In this document: piece after piece, positions 8,692-16,693 of the stretch
Layout of the letters: every line of letters begins with the position of its first letter
How positions within the stretch are numbered: the stretch's first letter is position 1
From: Scybalousia_A sp964626385
Lineage (GTDB): Bacteria; Bacteroidota; Bacteroidia; Bacteroidales; P3
Length of the DNA: 26,087 bases
Assembly: GCA_964626385.1 (NCBI GenBank)
Contig: CAZVEO010000026.1
Location: 1 to 26,087, forward strand
Direction: 5' to 3'
The notes under the pieces: model-generated
The model's input: only the letters and a program-made list of their open reading frames with translations
Told to the model about the DNA's origin: nothing
Database searches by the model: none
Made by a program: the position numbers and the translations under genes

Positions 8692-9444
8692 ATGATAAAA
8701 GTATCTCATATAAGCAAATATTTTGGTGAAAGAAAGATTTTGAACGACATAGATACTGTTTTTATGCCGGGCAAGTGCAATCTTATCATAGGTCAATCGG
8801 GTAGTGGTAAGACGGTTTTGCTTAGAACCATAGCAGGACTTTATCAACCCGAAGAGGGTTTTGTTTCTTATGATGAAAGAGTTTTTTCCAATATGACAAA
8901 GGAGCAAAAAGCAGAGTTAAGAAAAGATATAGGTTTTATATTTCAAGAAGGTGCTTTGTTTGACTCTATGAATGTGGAAGAGAATATTATGTTTCCTTTG
9001 CGTATGTTTACCAAAAAGAAAAGAAAAGAAAGATTGGAAAGGGTAGAGTATTGTTTGGAAAGAGTTAATTTGAAAGGAGTTAATAAAATGTTTCCTTCCG
9101 AACTTTCCGGGGGTATGCGCAAGCGTGTAGCCATAGCCCGAGCCATAGCCACGCAGCCAAAGTATCTTTTTTGCGATGAACCCAATTCCGGTTTAGACCC
9201 TGTTACCTCCATACTTATAGATAAATTGATAATGGATATAACACATGAGTTTAATATGACTACAATAGTAAACACTCATGATATGAATTCTGTTATGGAA
9301 ATAGGGGAAAACATAATATTTATAAACAAAGGCAAACTTTCTTGGCAAGGCAATAGCAACAATATACTTTCTTCTGATAATCAGTATTTGAATGATTTTG
9401 TATTTTGTTCTGCTTTGACAAAAAAAATCAAAGAAAAGGTTTAA
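8692..9444 (+). CDS. mlaF: MlaF-family ABC transporter ATP-binding protein
   Basis: This is the ATPase partner of the preceding permease. It has Walker A GQSGSGKT (K40), a Q-loop at FIFQEGALFDSM, signature LSGGMRKRVAIARA, Walker B YLFCDEPNSGLDP and an H-loop at NTHDM. The G-A-L-F-D-S-M stretch after the Q-loop is characteristic of MlaF-like ATPases. At 250 aa it has the expected length with no extra domain. It begins 6 bp after the permease stop and ends 14 bp before the HD-protein gene, so the three are probably co-transcribed. Confidence 0.92.
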   Translation: MIKVSHISKYFGERKILNDIDTVFMPGKCNLIIGQSGSGKTVLLRTIAGLYQPEEGFVSYDERVFSNMTKEQKAELRKDIGFIFQEGALFDSMNVEENIMFPLRMFTKKKRKERLERVEYCLERVNLKGVNKMFPSELSGGMRKRVAIARAIATQPKYLFCDEPNSGLDPVTSILIDKLIMDITHEFNMTTIVNTHDMNSVMEIGENIIFINKGKLSWQGNSNNILSSDNQYLNDFVFCSALTKKIKEKV

Positions 9445-9458
9445 CAAAAAACTCCCTT

Positions 9459-11552
9459 ATGATGAATTTTTTATCAAATAAAAGACAGATATTCGTATAC
9501 ATCAATAGAGTAATTCAAGTGCTGATTATAGCAGGAGTAATAGTATTGTTGACTCCTACTAAATCCTCATTTAAGTACGAATTTCAAAAAGGAGATTTTT
9601 GGAAACATGAGTCTTTGATTGCTCCTTTTGACTTTGCTATAAAAAAAACAGATAAAGATATAGAGCAAGAAAAAAAAGAACTTACTGATAATAGAAAATT
9701 GTATTTTGATAATAATAGGAATATTGTAAGCAAAATAACAGAACAAATAAATAAGGAAATAATACAGCAATGTGAGAAAAACAATCTTTCTGCTACACAG
9801 ATAGATAATGTTGTATATAAGACGGATGATATAGTAGAAAAAATATTTACACATGGAATTATTTCCGGTTATAAGGAAAATAATAATAAGTTTGTAAACA
9901 ACTCTATAGTAGTTATAGACAAAAACATAGCAAAAGAGTATGATAGTTACGACTTCTATAACAAGAAAGATTTGGAAGAGGTTGTAAATATGTATTTTCG
10001 GCAAAATTTCAAGGATATAAATGATTATAAATTTGTAGCTGATATTCTTATCAAAAACCTATCTCCTAACATTATTTATAACAAAGAAAAGACTGAAAAA
10101 GTATTGTCTTCACAAATTGCAGATATTTCCATTGTTAAAGGAATGGTTGCAAAAAATGAAAACATAATAGCCAAGGGAGAAAGAATAACGGAAGAAAAGT
10201 ATCAGATAATTTCTTCTTTGCGAGCAGAATATGAGGGAATGAATCAAAGTACTGTCGCCAATGTGTTGTCCAATTTTGGACAATATCTTTTAGTTGTTAT
10301 TTCTTTGGGTGCAATGACTTTGTTTCTTTACAATACAGATAAGAGCATATTTCTTAACAACAAAAAGATACTTCTTATTTATACTGTTGTTTTGCTAATG
10401 ATTTTTATGACAATGTTTGTTATGAAACTCAATCAAGAATATTTGTATGTTGTACCTCTTTGTTTGACACCTATTCTTATAAGAACATTTTTTGATACAA
10501 AAACATCTTTGTATGTGTTTTTGGTTTTGATTATAATCATAGGTTTTTCTGTACCTAATAGTTTTGAATTTGTCTTTTACCAACTGATTGTTGGTATGAT
10601 GGCAATACTTAGTGTAGAGCATTTGGAAAAAAGAGCAGAGTTTTTTAATACGGCTTTGATTATATTTTTTACCTATTCTGTTATTTATCTTGCAATGAGT
10701 TTTATACAAGGAGGTATAGATTTAGAACAATTGGATATAAATCGTTTTATATACTTTGCTATAAATGCTATACTAATACTTTTTGCTTTTCCTATAGTTT
10801 TTATTTTGGAAAAAATGTTTGGTTTGGTTAGTGAAATGTCCTTAATGGAGTATTGTAATACTAATACCAAAATTCTAAGAGAATTATCCAACAAAGCGCC
10901 GGGTACTTTCCAACATAGCATACAGGTTGCAAATATGGCAGAGGAAGTTATTCGTCAAATAGGAGGTAATTCTTTACTTGTAAGAGCAGGCGCTTTGCAT
11001 CATGATATAGGTAAAATTATGATGCCAATGTGTTTCATAGAGAACCAATCGGGTTCTGCCAACCCGCTTAATGATATGACTAATGAGGAAAGTTCTCAGA
11101 CAATTATTTCTCACGTAAACAATGGAGTAAAACTTGCTCACAAATACAAACTGCCTGAGCCTATTGTGGATTTTATTCGTACTCATCATGGTACAAGTAC
11201 AACCAAATATTTTTATTACAAAGAAATTAATGAACACCCGGAGGTAGAGGTTGATAAATCTAAATTTTCCTACAAAGGTCCTAGACCTTTTTCCAAAGAA
11301 ACAGCTGTTTTGATGATGGTTGATAGTGTGGAGGCTGCTTCACGTTCTTTGAAAGAGCATACTGAGGAAAATATTAACCAACTCGTAGACAATATAATTA
11401 ATGGACAAATACAAGATAACCAATATGATAATGCAAATATAACTTTTGCCGATATAGATAAAATAAGAAAAATACTTAAACACAAATTACAAAGTATCTA
11501 TCATGTAAGAATAGAATACCCTATCAATAAAAAAGAAGAGATAAAAAATTAG
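9459..11552 (+). CDS. 7TM-HD (PgpH-family) membrane phosphohydrolase, probable c-di-AMP phosphodiesterase
   Basis: The order of parts is that of PgpH. There is one N-terminal membrane segment (about 12-30), a large extracytoplasmic 7TMR-HDED region (about 35-270), a block of seven hydrophobic segments (about 275-465) and a cytoplasmic HD domain (about 485-680). The HD metal site reads ALHHDIGK (H515, D516), preceded by GTFQHSIQVANMAE and followed by RTHHGT. Known family members hydrolyse cyclic di-AMP to pApA; the activity here is inferred. An upstream in-frame TTG (9405) lies inside the ATPase gene and is rejected in favour of ATG 9459 (or 9462). The length of about 697 aa is normal. Confidence 0.85.
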   Translation: MMNFLSNKRQIFVYINRVIQVLIIAGVIVLLTPTKSSFKYEFQKGDFWKHESLIAPFDFAIKKTDKDIEQEKKELTDNRKLYFDNNRNIVSKITEQINKEIIQQCEKNNLSATQIDNVVYKTDDIVEKIFTHGIISGYKENNNKFVNNSIVVIDKNIAKEYDSYDFYNKKDLEEVVNMYFRQNFKDINDYKFVADILIKNLSPNIIYNKEKTEKVLSSQIADISIVKGMVAKNENIIAKGERITEEKYQIISSLRAEYEGMNQSTVANVLSNFGQYLLVVISLGAMTLFLYNTDKSIFLNNKKILLIYTVVLLMIFMTMFVMKLNQEYLYVVPLCLTPILIRTFFDTKTSLYVFLVLIIIIGFSVPNSFEFVFYQLIVGMMAILSVEHLEKRAEFFNTALIIFFTYSVIYLAMSFIQGGIDLEQLDINRFIYFAINAILILFAFPIVFILEKMFGLVSEMSLMEYCNTNTKILRELSNKAPGTFQHSIQVANMAEEVIRQIGGNSLLVRAGALHHDIGKIMMPMCFIENQSGSANPLNDMTNEESSQTIISHVNNGVKLAHKYKLPEPIVDFIRTHHGTSTTKYFYYKEINEHPEVEVDKSKFSYKGPRPFSKETAVLMMVDSVEAASRSLKEHTEENINQLVDNIINGQIQDNQYDNANITFADIDKIRKILKHKLQSIYHVRIEYPINKKEEIKN

Positions 11553-11574
11553 TTATTTAATAAAGAATATTTAT

Positions 11575-13077
11575 ATGCCTTTAAATACTTTAATGAGTAA
11601 AATAATGTTGATGCGTTTGCCACAGATAGAGAATTTTATGAAAAATCCTATAGATGTGCAGCACAAAGTATTTTGCCAACTCGTAGACTCAGCAAAAGAT
11701 ACTGTTTGGGGAAAATATTATGATTACAAATCTATAAAAGATGAAGAAATATATAATAAACGTGTTCCCTTAAATGATTATAATTCCCTTTTGCCTTTCT
11801 TTACTCGTATACTTAAAGGCGAACAAAATATCTTATGGAATGGTGAAATAAAATGGTTTTCAAAATCAAGCGGTACAACTTCAAGCAAGAGCAAACTAAT
11901 ACCTGTAAGCAAAGAATCTTTGGAAGATTGTCATTATAAAGGGGGAAAAGATATGCTAAGTATGTATTGTAAAAATCATCCGAGTAGTAATATTTTCTCT
12001 GGTTCTTCTCTTGCTCTTGGTGGTTCAAAACAAGATAGTGATTATGACAATAATATATTTTGTGGAGATGTGTCCGCTATAATCATCAATAATTTGCCCT
12101 TTTGGGCAGAATGGTTTAGAGTACCTAAAAAAGATATAGCACTTATGCCTGATTGGGAGGAAAAACTTCAACTTATGGTCAGTAGTGTAAGCAAAGAAAA
12201 CGTTGTTTCTTTATCTGGTGTTCCTTCTTGGATGCTTGTGTTACTAAATAGAGTTATAGAATATACAGGTAAGACAATAGAGGAGGTTTGGCCTAACTTA
12301 GAAGTATATTTTCACGGCGGAGTAAGTTTTAGCCCTTATATAGAACAGTATAAAAAAATACTTCCTTCTTCAGTCAATTATATGGAAACCTATAATGCAT
12401 CTGAGGGATTTTTTGGTTTGCAAGATAGAACAGACGATGATGCCATGCTTTTGCTTTTGGACTATGGTATATATTACGAGTTTATTCCTTTTGAAGATTT
12501 AGAAAAAGAGAACAAACGGATTATACCTTTGTCAGATGTAGAATTGGGTAAAAACTATGCTATGGTTATTTCAACTAATGGAGGACTTTGGCGCTATATG
12601 ATAGGCGATACTGTTTGTTTTTGCGAAAAAACACCTTATCGTTTCAAAATCACAGGTAGAACCAAAAATTACATTAATCTTTGTGGAGAAGAGGTTATAG
12701 TGGACAATGTAGACAAGGCTTTGAGTATTGCTTGCAATGAAACAGGGTCGCAAATATTAGAATACACAGGCGCTCCCTTACAAGATAAAGTGAATGATAT
12801 TAATAGGCATGAGTGGATAATAGAATTTGAAATTGCGCCTAATGATATGGAAAAATTTATAAGTATTTTTGATAAGGCTTTGCAGGAGGTCAATTCCGAT
12901 TATGAAGCTAAAAGATACAAAGATTTAGTTCTTAAAAAACCTATAATACATATAGCAAAAAAAGATTTGTTTTATAATTGGTTAAAAGAAAATGGCAAAC
13001 TTGGAGGACAGCATAAAGTACCGCGACTTAGTAATGATAGGAAGCTTATGGAAGAACTTTTGCAAAAACAGAGGTAA
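11575..13077 (+). CDS. GH3-family (acyl-acid-amido synthetase-like) protein
   Basis: This protein belongs to the GH3 branch of the ANL adenylating enzymes. It carries SSGTTSSKSKLIPVS (about 98-112) as the phosphate-binding loop, the TYNASEGFFGLQD adenine/acid motif, a GRTKNYINLCGEE hinge and the C-terminal NGKLGGQHKVPRL. Plant GH3 enzymes conjugate acyl acids to amino acids, but the substrate in Bacteroidetes is not established and the frequent label 'auxin-responsive' has no meaning here. At 500 aa it is full length. It begins 22 bp after the HD gene and probably belongs to the same transcript. Confidence 0.87.
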   Translation: MPLNTLMSKIMLMRLPQIENFMKNPIDVQHKVFCQLVDSAKDTVWGKYYDYKSIKDEEIYNKRVPLNDYNSLLPFFTRILKGEQNILWNGEIKWFSKSSGTTSSKSKLIPVSKESLEDCHYKGGKDMLSMYCKNHPSSNIFSGSSLALGGSKQDSDYDNNIFCGDVSAIIINNLPFWAEWFRVPKKDIALMPDWEEKLQLMVSSVSKENVVSLSGVPSWMLVLLNRVIEYTGKTIEEVWPNLEVYFHGGVSFSPYIEQYKKILPSSVNYMETYNASEGFFGLQDRTDDDAMLLLLDYGIYYEFIPFEDLEKENKRIIPLSDVELGKNYAMVISTNGGLWRYMIGDTVCFCEKTPYRFKITGRTKNYINLCGEEVIVDNVDKALSIACNETGSQILEYTGAPLQDKVNDINRHEWIIEFEIAPNDMEKFISIFDKALQEVNSDYEAKRYKDLVLKKPIIHIAKKDLFYNWLKENGKLGGQHKVPRLSNDRKLMEELLQKQR

Positions 13078-13094
13078 TAATAAATTTTTTGTTT

Positions 13095-13838
13095 ATGACT
13101 TCTATAACCATAGTTGGCAAGGGTAATGTGGCTACACATTTTTACAAAGCAATGAAAGGCAAAGGCTTTGAAGTAAAAATTATTTCCTCTCGCAATACGT
13201 TTGACAAAAAAGATTTTACTTCTGATATTATAATTTTGGCAGTAAAAGATATGGTTATAAAAGAAGTGGTTGCTCGTATTTTGCAAGATTTGGAAGAAAG
13301 ATTATCTGATAGACAAATATTTGTACATACAAGTGGATTTATGGAAACTTCTTTTTTGCAATCGTTGTGTGATAATTACGGCTCTTTTTATCCGCTCCAA
13401 AGTCTAAAAAAAAATATTGATGTAGATTTTTCTTGTGTTAGTCTTTGTACATGGGCAAACACCACTTGGGCAAATCAAATGTTAGAAAAAACAGCTCTAA
13501 CGCTTTCTCCTTTGCATTATATTTTTACAGACGAGCAAAGAAAAAAAATTCATCTTGCTGCTGTATTTGCTAACAACTTTACTAATCATCTTTTTCATAT
13601 TTCGTCCAACATTTTAAAAGGAGCTGATTTAAATTTAGAAATTCTTTATCCTTTGATAGATAGGACTATTTGTGCTATTAAAGAAAAGGAACCAAAGTAT
13701 TGCCAAACAGGTCCCGCTATAAGAGAAGATTATAATATCATAAAAGAGCATCTTTCCTTACTTCCATCCTCTCTACAAGAGATATATCAACTCCTAACTC
13801 AAAGTATAATAAACACCAAACACAATGAAACAGAGTAA
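13095..13838 (+). CDS. Rossmann-fold DUF2520 protein, putative NAD(P)-dependent oxidoreductase
   Basis: The N-terminal Rossmann domain starts with VGKGNVATH (about 7-15), a GxGNxA dinucleotide loop. The C-terminal DUF2520 helical domain contains HLAAVFANNFTNH and QTGPAIRED, both characteristic of the family. The fold resembles pyrroline-5-carboxylate and F420-dependent reductases, but the substrate is unknown. ATG 13095 is chosen over the in-frame TTG at 13089. The last 14 nt overlap the restriction endonuclease gene in another frame. In other Bacteroidetes I recall this gene being followed by a HAD phosphatase and maf; neither is present here, consistent with an insertion behind it. Confidence 0.85.
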   Translation: MTSITIVGKGNVATHFYKAMKGKGFEVKIISSRNTFDKKDFTSDIIILAVKDMVIKEVVARILQDLEERLSDRQIFVHTSGFMETSFLQSLCDNYGSFYPLQSLKKNIDVDFSCVSLCTWANTTWANQMLEKTALTLSPLHYIFTDEQRKKIHLAAVFANNFTNHLFHISSNILKGADLNLEILYPLIDRTICAIKEKEPKYCQTGPAIREDYNIIKEHLSLLPSSLQEIYQLLTQSIINTKHNETE

Positions 13839-14634
13839 AAAGAAAGAAGTTTTGAAAGAATTGTATTATGCCTGTAATCAGAGAAATAACTTTATTTTCA
13901 ACAATGAAGAAGTAAAAAAAGTTTCTCTCCAAATAGGATTTGGCAATCCTTTTGATGCTACAAAATTAGACAGTAAAGAAAAATTACCCCAATACTTTAT
14001 AGATAATGATATTGCTGTGATACATTTGGGCAATGGTTTTCATAAATTTATATCTGGTTTGAATTTAGTTTATCATTCTTTTGAGCCTATAACAGATATT
14101 GTGCAGTGGAAATATCATAAAAGTTTGTTAAATCAATATAATTCCAGTGAAAGCAATATTTTGTCCGTTGCAAATAATCAAAGAATTCTTCATAATTTCC
14201 TTTTTGGAAAAGACAAAGAATTTAATGATGAGGAAATTATAAACAGACCTAAAACATATTTTCCTCATAGAACAAAGACTTCTTTTGACTATTATTTTAA
14301 TAATGATAAAATAACATTGCATAATATACAACTGGAAATAGATTTAACTTTAGAATATAAAGGCGTTGTAGGTGTTTTTGAATGTAAAAATGGTTTTCCA
14401 AAAGATTTTTCTATATACCAATTATACCATCCCTTCCTTTATTATTACAATGCAAATAAAGATGCGTCAATAAATGGAAAGATAAAGGAAATTTATGGGA
14501 TATATGTTGTAAGAAATAAAGACAATAAGGGAAATAGTGTATTATCTTTATGGCAGTACACTTTTAATAATCCTTTAGATATAACTTCAATTTCGCTCAT
14601 CAAAGCTCGTAGATATATTTTAATTAAGGAATAA
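13825..14634 (+). CDS. Putative type II restriction endonuclease
   Basis: I do not recognise a named family, but three features support an endonuclease. It sits 4 bp before a DNA methyltransferase gene in the same direction. Its length (269 aa) is typical of type II enzymes. It also has a credible PD-(D/E)xK site: D173 in EIDLTLEYKG, then 12 residues, then E186-C-K188 in VFECKNG, with the alternating hydrophobic strands expected around it. It would cut unmethylated DNA at the methylase's site; the specificity cannot be read. The ATG at 13825 lies inside the end of the DUF2520 gene. The codons look more AT-rich than those of the neighbours, in keeping with horizontal transfer. Confidence 0.7.
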   Translation: MKQSKKKEVLKELYYACNQRNNFIFNNEEVKKVSLQIGFGNPFDATKLDSKEKLPQYFIDNDIAVIHLGNGFHKFISGLNLVYHSFEPITDIVQWKYHKSLLNQYNSSESNILSVANNQRILHNFLFGKDKEFNDEEIINRPKTYFPHRTKTSFDYYFNNDKITLHNIQLEIDLTLEYKGVVGVFECKNGFPKDFSIYQLYHPFLYYYNANKDASINGKIKEIYGIYVVRNKDNKGNSVLSLWQYTFNNPLDITSISLIKARRYILIKE

Positions 14635-14638
14635 TAAG

Positions 14639-15469
14639 ATGTTAAGTGCATTTAGAAATAAAATTTTCAATAAAGATGTAATTGAGGTATTGAAAGAAAT
14701 ACCTAATGATTCTTTGGATATGATATATGGCGATCCAGATTATAATGTAGGTATCAATTACAATGGAAAAACATATACTCAAAAATGGAATGATTATATT
14801 GATTGGTATATAAATTTAACAAAAGAATGTATGCGAGTTTTGAAGCCAACAGGTAATTTGTTTATGATGAATTATCCAAAACAAAACGCATATCTTCGTG
14901 TAAAATATTTGGATGATAATGCTTATGAGGTACATGATTATGTTTGGGTGTATAATACTAATGTAGGTCATTCACCTAAACGTTTTACTACAGCACATAG
15001 AAGCATACTGCACGCCACCAAGAGCAAAAAAAATAATTTTTATAAAGAAAACGTTGCTGTACCTTATCAAAATCCTACAGATAAAAGAATTAAAGAAAGA
15101 ATTGCGAAAGGAAATGTAGGTAGAATGCCGTATGACTGGTTTTATTTTGATTTGGTGAAAAATGTAAGTAAAGATAAGACAATTCATGCTTGTCAAATAC
15201 CAACTAAATTGGTAGAAATGTTAATAAAATCATGTACACAAGAAGGAGATGATGTGTTTATTCTTTTTGGTGGAAGTGGAAGTGAGTTGATAACATGTAA
15301 AAATTTAAATAGGAATTTTATAAGTTGTGAATTACATCCTACCTACTACAATATGATATTGGATAGATTGGATAAAGATGGTGAGATAAGTATAAAATAT
15401 AAATTGGATTTTATTAAAGATAGGGCTAATAAAAGTTATGCGAGCAATAGTGTAACTTCTTTATTTTAA
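14639..15469 (+). CDS. DNA (N6-adenine or N4-cytosine) methyltransferase of a type II R-M system
   Basis: This is a beta-class amino-methyltransferase. The catalytic motif IV (D32-P-D-Y-N) is near the N-terminus and the SAM-binding motif I (FILFGGSGSE, 207-216) is near the C-terminus, with the variable target-recognition stretch between them. The catalytic motif is DPDY where DPPY is commonest; the third position is known to vary, so activity is likely retained. RFTTAHRSILHATKSKK and HACQIPTKLVEMLIKSC match the motif VIII and motif X regions. It would protect host DNA from the endonuclease encoded just upstream. Whether A or C is methylated, and in which site, cannot be told from sequence alone. 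Confidence 0.87.
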   Translation: MLSAFRNKIFNKDVIEVLKEIPNDSLDMIYGDPDYNVGINYNGKTYTQKWNDYIDWYINLTKECMRVLKPTGNLFMMNYPKQNAYLRVKYLDDNAYEVHDYVWVYNTNVGHSPKRFTTAHRSILHATKSKKNNFYKENVAVPYQNPTDKRIKERIAKGNVGRMPYDWFYFDLVKNVSKDKTIHACQIPTKLVEMLIKSCTQEGDDVFILFGGSGSELITCKNLNRNFISCELHPTYYNMILDRLDKDGEISIKYKLDFIKDRANKSYASNSVTSLF

Positions 15470-15483
15470 CATAAAAAAATAAT

Positions 15484-16167
15484 ATGAAAAATATAGTAGT
15501 ATTGACGGGGGCGGGAATTAGTGCAGAAAGTGGTATAAGTACTTTTAGGGATAGTAATGGTTTATGGGAAAACTATCGTATAGAGGATGTTGCAAATTTT
15601 GACTCTTTTGAGAAAGATGAGGAATTGGTAACAAAATTCTATAACGCAAGAAGAAGACAACTAACTCAAGTAGAGCCAAACGAAGGACACAAGCAACTTT
15701 TAAGGTTGGAGGAAAAATATAATATAACCATTGTAACTCAGAATGTTGATAACTTACACGAAAGAGCGGGTAGCAAACATATTATTCATCTACATGGAGA
15801 ATTAACAAAGGCTTGTTCGCGTTTTGATAAGCAAGAAATTTACGAAATAGGTTACCACGATATAACCCCAATGGATGTAGATAAAAGAGGACTGATGCTT
15901 AGACCTTTTATTGTCTGGTTTGGTGAGGCTGTGCCTGAGATAGAAAATGCCATTAAAGTATGCGAAAAAGCAGATATACTTATTATTATTGGTACTTCTT
16001 TGGTTGTATATCCTGCTGCTAACTTAATGCACTATTGTAAAAAAGATTGTAAAAAATATCTTATAGACCCAAAACGACCGGAAACAGATTTAAGCAATAT
16101 AACTTTTATACAAGAAAAGGCTTCAATAGGTGTAAGGCAAGTAGTAGACGAATTGCTACAAAACTGA
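15484..16167 (+). CDS. cobB: NAD-dependent protein deacylase, sirtuin (CobB/Sir2 class III-like)
   Basis: This enzyme removes acyl groups from lysines using NAD+. Present are GAGISAESGISTFRD for NAD binding, TQNVDNLHERAG, the catalytic histidine in HLHGE (H104), IVWFGEAVPE and GTSLVVYPAA. Y53 and R56 in YNARR match the Tyr/Arg pair that lets class III sirtuins take succinyl or malonyl groups. The usual four zinc cysteines are missing: only C111 lies between the catalytic histidine and the IVWFGE motif, and the zinc module is replaced by a short insert. Zinc-free sirtuins of this shape occur in Bacteroidetes. The stop codon is followed after 2 nt by a repeat hairpin. Confidence 0.9.
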   Translation: MKNIVVLTGAGISAESGISTFRDSNGLWENYRIEDVANFDSFEKDEELVTKFYNARRRQLTQVEPNEGHKQLLRLEEKYNITIVTQNVDNLHERAGSKHIIHLHGELTKACSRFDKQEIYEIGYHDITPMDVDKRGLMLRPFIVWFGEAVPEIENAIKVCEKADILIIIGTSLVVYPAANLMHYCKKDCKKYLIDPKRPETDLSNITFIQEKASIGVRQVVDELLQN

Positions 16168-16169
16168 TT

Positions 16170-16275
16170 ACACCTGCAGGGTGTTTTTATAAGACGCAAA
16201 GTTTTAGCCATAGGTTTTTTTTTAACAGTTCTGCCCTTATAGGACCGGTTCAACCTGTTTTATAAGAGTAGCCCC
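16170..16275 (-). repeat. Palindromic repeat units, locus 2; first hairpin doubles as a sir2 terminator
   Basis: Two units of the dispersed family lie here. The first, read on the minus strand, has a hairpin at 16170-16184 (ACACC/GGTGT arms) followed on the plus strand by TTTTTAT, like an intrinsic terminator 2 nt after the sirtuin stop. The second (16227-16275) is a wider palindrome: CTGCCCTTATAGG on the left, a 15-nt hairpin at 16244-16258, and TTTTATAAGAGTAG on the right. Reverse-oriented GTTAGCATA-type sequence follows at 16331-16344. Confidence 0.7.
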
Positions 16276-16364
16276 GTTACTTTTCTCATACGCTTTAAAA
16301 GTCTATGCTTTCCTCATAACAACTCATTATAACCGATGCTAACCAATAAAAATAAAAAAAATAA

Positions 16365-16398
16365 CAAAAAGAAAAACAAAAAGAAAAACAAAAAAAAC
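16365..16398. repeat. A-rich 12-bp tandem repeat
   Basis: CAAAAAGAAAAA is repeated exactly at 16365-16376 and 16377-16388, then degenerates to CAAAAAAAAC. It lies in the non-coding gap between the convergent sirtuin and folC genes. No function is evident; it may have grown by replication slippage. Confidence 0.6.
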
Positions 16399-16443
16399 GG
16401 TTTACTGAGAATCAATGAGTTATAAAAAAAAAGTGTGCACGCG

Positions 16444-16475
16444 TTTGGTCAGGTCTAAAATTCTTCGTAACTTTG
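16444..16475 (+). promoter_or_regulatory. Near-consensus Bacteroidetes promoter in the sir2-folC gap
   Basis: TTTG (16444-16447), a 20-bp spacer and TAACTTTG (16468-16475) match the TTTG-N19-21-TAnnTTTG consensus. It is the best promoter match noticed in the window, yet no protein gene lies downstream on this strand. The only following feature is the perfect hairpin at 16545-16582. Confidence 0.5.
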
Positions 16476-16481
16476 TAAGAG

Positions 16482-16582
16482 AAAAATAACCCTGCCACAA
16501 AATTCACTATTTTTATCCCTGTAACTAATTGATAATCAGTAAAAACGAATCTTCGTTTCGATTTTTCGAAACGAAGATTCGT
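16482..16582 (+). ncRNA. Candidate small RNA ending in a perfect 17-bp hairpin
   Basis: A transcript starting about 7 nt after the -7 box would run through TAATTGATAATCAGTA (16526-16541) into a perfect inverted repeat, 16545-16561 against 16566-16582, with a TTTT loop. A further partial copy of the arm (AACGAAGATTC) follows at 16591-16600. There is no clean U-tract right behind the hairpin, so termination is uncertain. The overlapping minus-strand 63-codon frame looks like a by-product of the repeat. The boundaries are inferred. Confidence 0.3.
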
Positions 16583-16693
16583 CGAAATAAAACGAAGATT
16601 CATTTTTGCAAAATCCAGTTTTCAAAATTTTTTTTTCAAAAAACCTCTCGAAAACGCTGAAAATCAAGAAAAATGCCCAATTTTGACCCTTCG

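Noticed and set aside
9374..9387. A GATAATCAGTA-like copy inside mlaF
   Set aside because: It encodes the ordinary SSDNQY stretch, is not accompanied by the other repeat modules, and the match is short enough to be chance.
9405..9458. An upstream TTG start that would lengthen the PgpH-like protein by 18 residues
   Set aside because: It would overlap the ATPase gene by 40 nt and adds a charged stretch before the first membrane segment; ATG 9459 is a better fit.
9567..10004. A 145-codon minus-strand hydrophobic frame
   Set aside because: It is antisense to the extracytoplasmic domain of the PgpH-like gene; its hydrophobicity is the reverse complement of Lys/Asn/Glu-rich coding sequence.
11575..13077. 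A plant-like auxin-response gene acquired from a eukaryote
   Set aside because: GH3-family proteins of this length are common in Bacteroidetes; nothing points to recent transfer.
16412..16603. A 63-codon minus-strand open frame in the sir2-folC gap
   Set aside because: Part of it is the translated inverted repeat at 16545-16582 and its partial copy (NLRF twice), and there is no ribosome-binding or domain signal. It is better explained as repeat or RNA sequence.
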